Program-made: the position numbers and the translations under genes | Assembly (NCBI GenBank): GCA_905210875.1 | Contig: CAJLYN010000103.1 | Span: 1-7,301 of the forward strand | Direction of reading: 5' to 3' | Source: an uncultured Bacteroides sp. | GTDB lineage: Bacteria; Bacteroidota; Bacteroidia; Bacteroidales; UBA11471 | Length of the DNA stretch: 7,301 nt | Notes under the pieces: generated by a model | The model's input: only the letters and a program-made list of their open reading frames with translations | The model's database searches: none | Told to the model about the DNA's origin: nothing | Part shown: piece after piece, positions 6,999 to 7,301 of the stretch | How the letters are laid out: every line of letters begins with the position of its first letter | Numbering within the stretch: position 1 is the stretch's first letter

Positions 6999-7301
6999 AT
7001 GGCTCAGCAACTCCTCTTTACCGCCGACATCTCGGCTACGCTCGACCAGGTACTCGAAGGCTATGCCTACGACCGTCTCTTCCTCCTTACCGACGAAAAT
7101 ACCCGTCGCAGTTGCCTGCCGCTCCTGTCGGCCAGCACAAAACTGGCCACGGCCGACCTTATCTGCATCGAACCCGACGATACCCACAAGACCCTCCAAT
7201 CGCTTGCCTCGGTGTGGCAGGCGCTGAGCGACCGTCATGCCACGCGCCGTTCGGTCATGGTAAACCTCGGAGGTGGCATGGTTACCGACCTGGGTGGATT
7301 T
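6999..7301 (+). CDS. aroB: 3-dehydroquinate synthase AroB, N-terminal part
   Basis: The first 101 residues are present and the gene runs off the window. AroB converts DAHP to 3-dehydroquinate with NAD as a catalytic cofactor, the second step of the shikimate pathway to aromatic amino acids. The sequence shows the N-terminal Rossmann-like half: a YDRLFLLTDENT stretch (24-35) corresponding to the family's 'vvtDenv' strand, IEPDDTHKTLQS (57-68) corresponding to the usual 'pxGExxKs' segment, and the NAD-binding glycine motif NLGGGMVTDLGGF (89-101), which matches the family's GGGxxxDxxGF. Metal-binding and active-site residues lie beyond the window. It starts 1 nt after the HAD stop and has no promoter of its own in view. 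Confidence 0.92.
   Translation, partial: MAQQLLFTADISATLDQVLEGYAYDRLFLLTDENTRRSCLPLLSASTKLATADLICIEPDDTHKTLQSLASVWQALSDRHATRRSVMVNLGGGMVTDLGGF

Noticed and set aside
1..7301. Mobile element, CRISPR array, tRNA/rRNA, phage or defence system
   Set aside because: No repeats, terminal inverted repeats, transposase, integrase, array structure or RNA gene could be found. All genes belong to familiar housekeeping or envelope families, so I do not claim an undescribed system here.

Overview
The window looks like an ordinary chromosomal segment from a GC-rich member of the Bacteroidales. This rests on three things: the protein family variants (Bacteroidetes-style RuvB, PriA, GT9 and Wzx-like flippase), weak or absent Shine-Dalgarno sequences, and three TAnnTTTG boxes of the Bacteroidetes -7 type placed just upstream of genes. 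Genus cannot be fixed by eye.

Left part (1-3621, + strand): the 3' end of a GT9 heptosyltransferase-like gene, then a small lipopolysaccharide kinase (KdkA/InaA-like) with its own candidate promoter, then ruvB 18 nt downstream, then a Wzx/MATE-type oligosaccharide flippase. The flippase gene is broken in this sequence by what looks like one extra base near 3191-3195. The N-terminal 357 residues and C-terminal 141 residues lie in different frames and together would make a normal-length protein of about 498 aa.

Middle (3632-6106, - strand): a complete priA, the primosomal replication-restart helicase, with all eight zinc-ligand cysteines. It is convergent with the flippase, with only 10 nt between the two stop codons.

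Right part (6107-7301): a 159-nt divergent intergenic region with one -7 box for each direction, then a HAD-superfamily phosphatase/phosphoglucomutase-like gene, and 1 nt later the start of aroB (3-dehydroquinate synthase, shikimate pathway), which is cut by the window end.

Functionally, three genes (GT9, kinase, flippase) belong to cell-surface glycan or LPS assembly. Two (ruvB, priA) serve recombination and replication restart, and the last pair points to shikimate and small phosphate-ester metabolism. I see no mobile element, CRISPR array, RNA gene, phage feature or defence system, and no convincing undescribed system. The observation most worth checking is the flippase frameshift.
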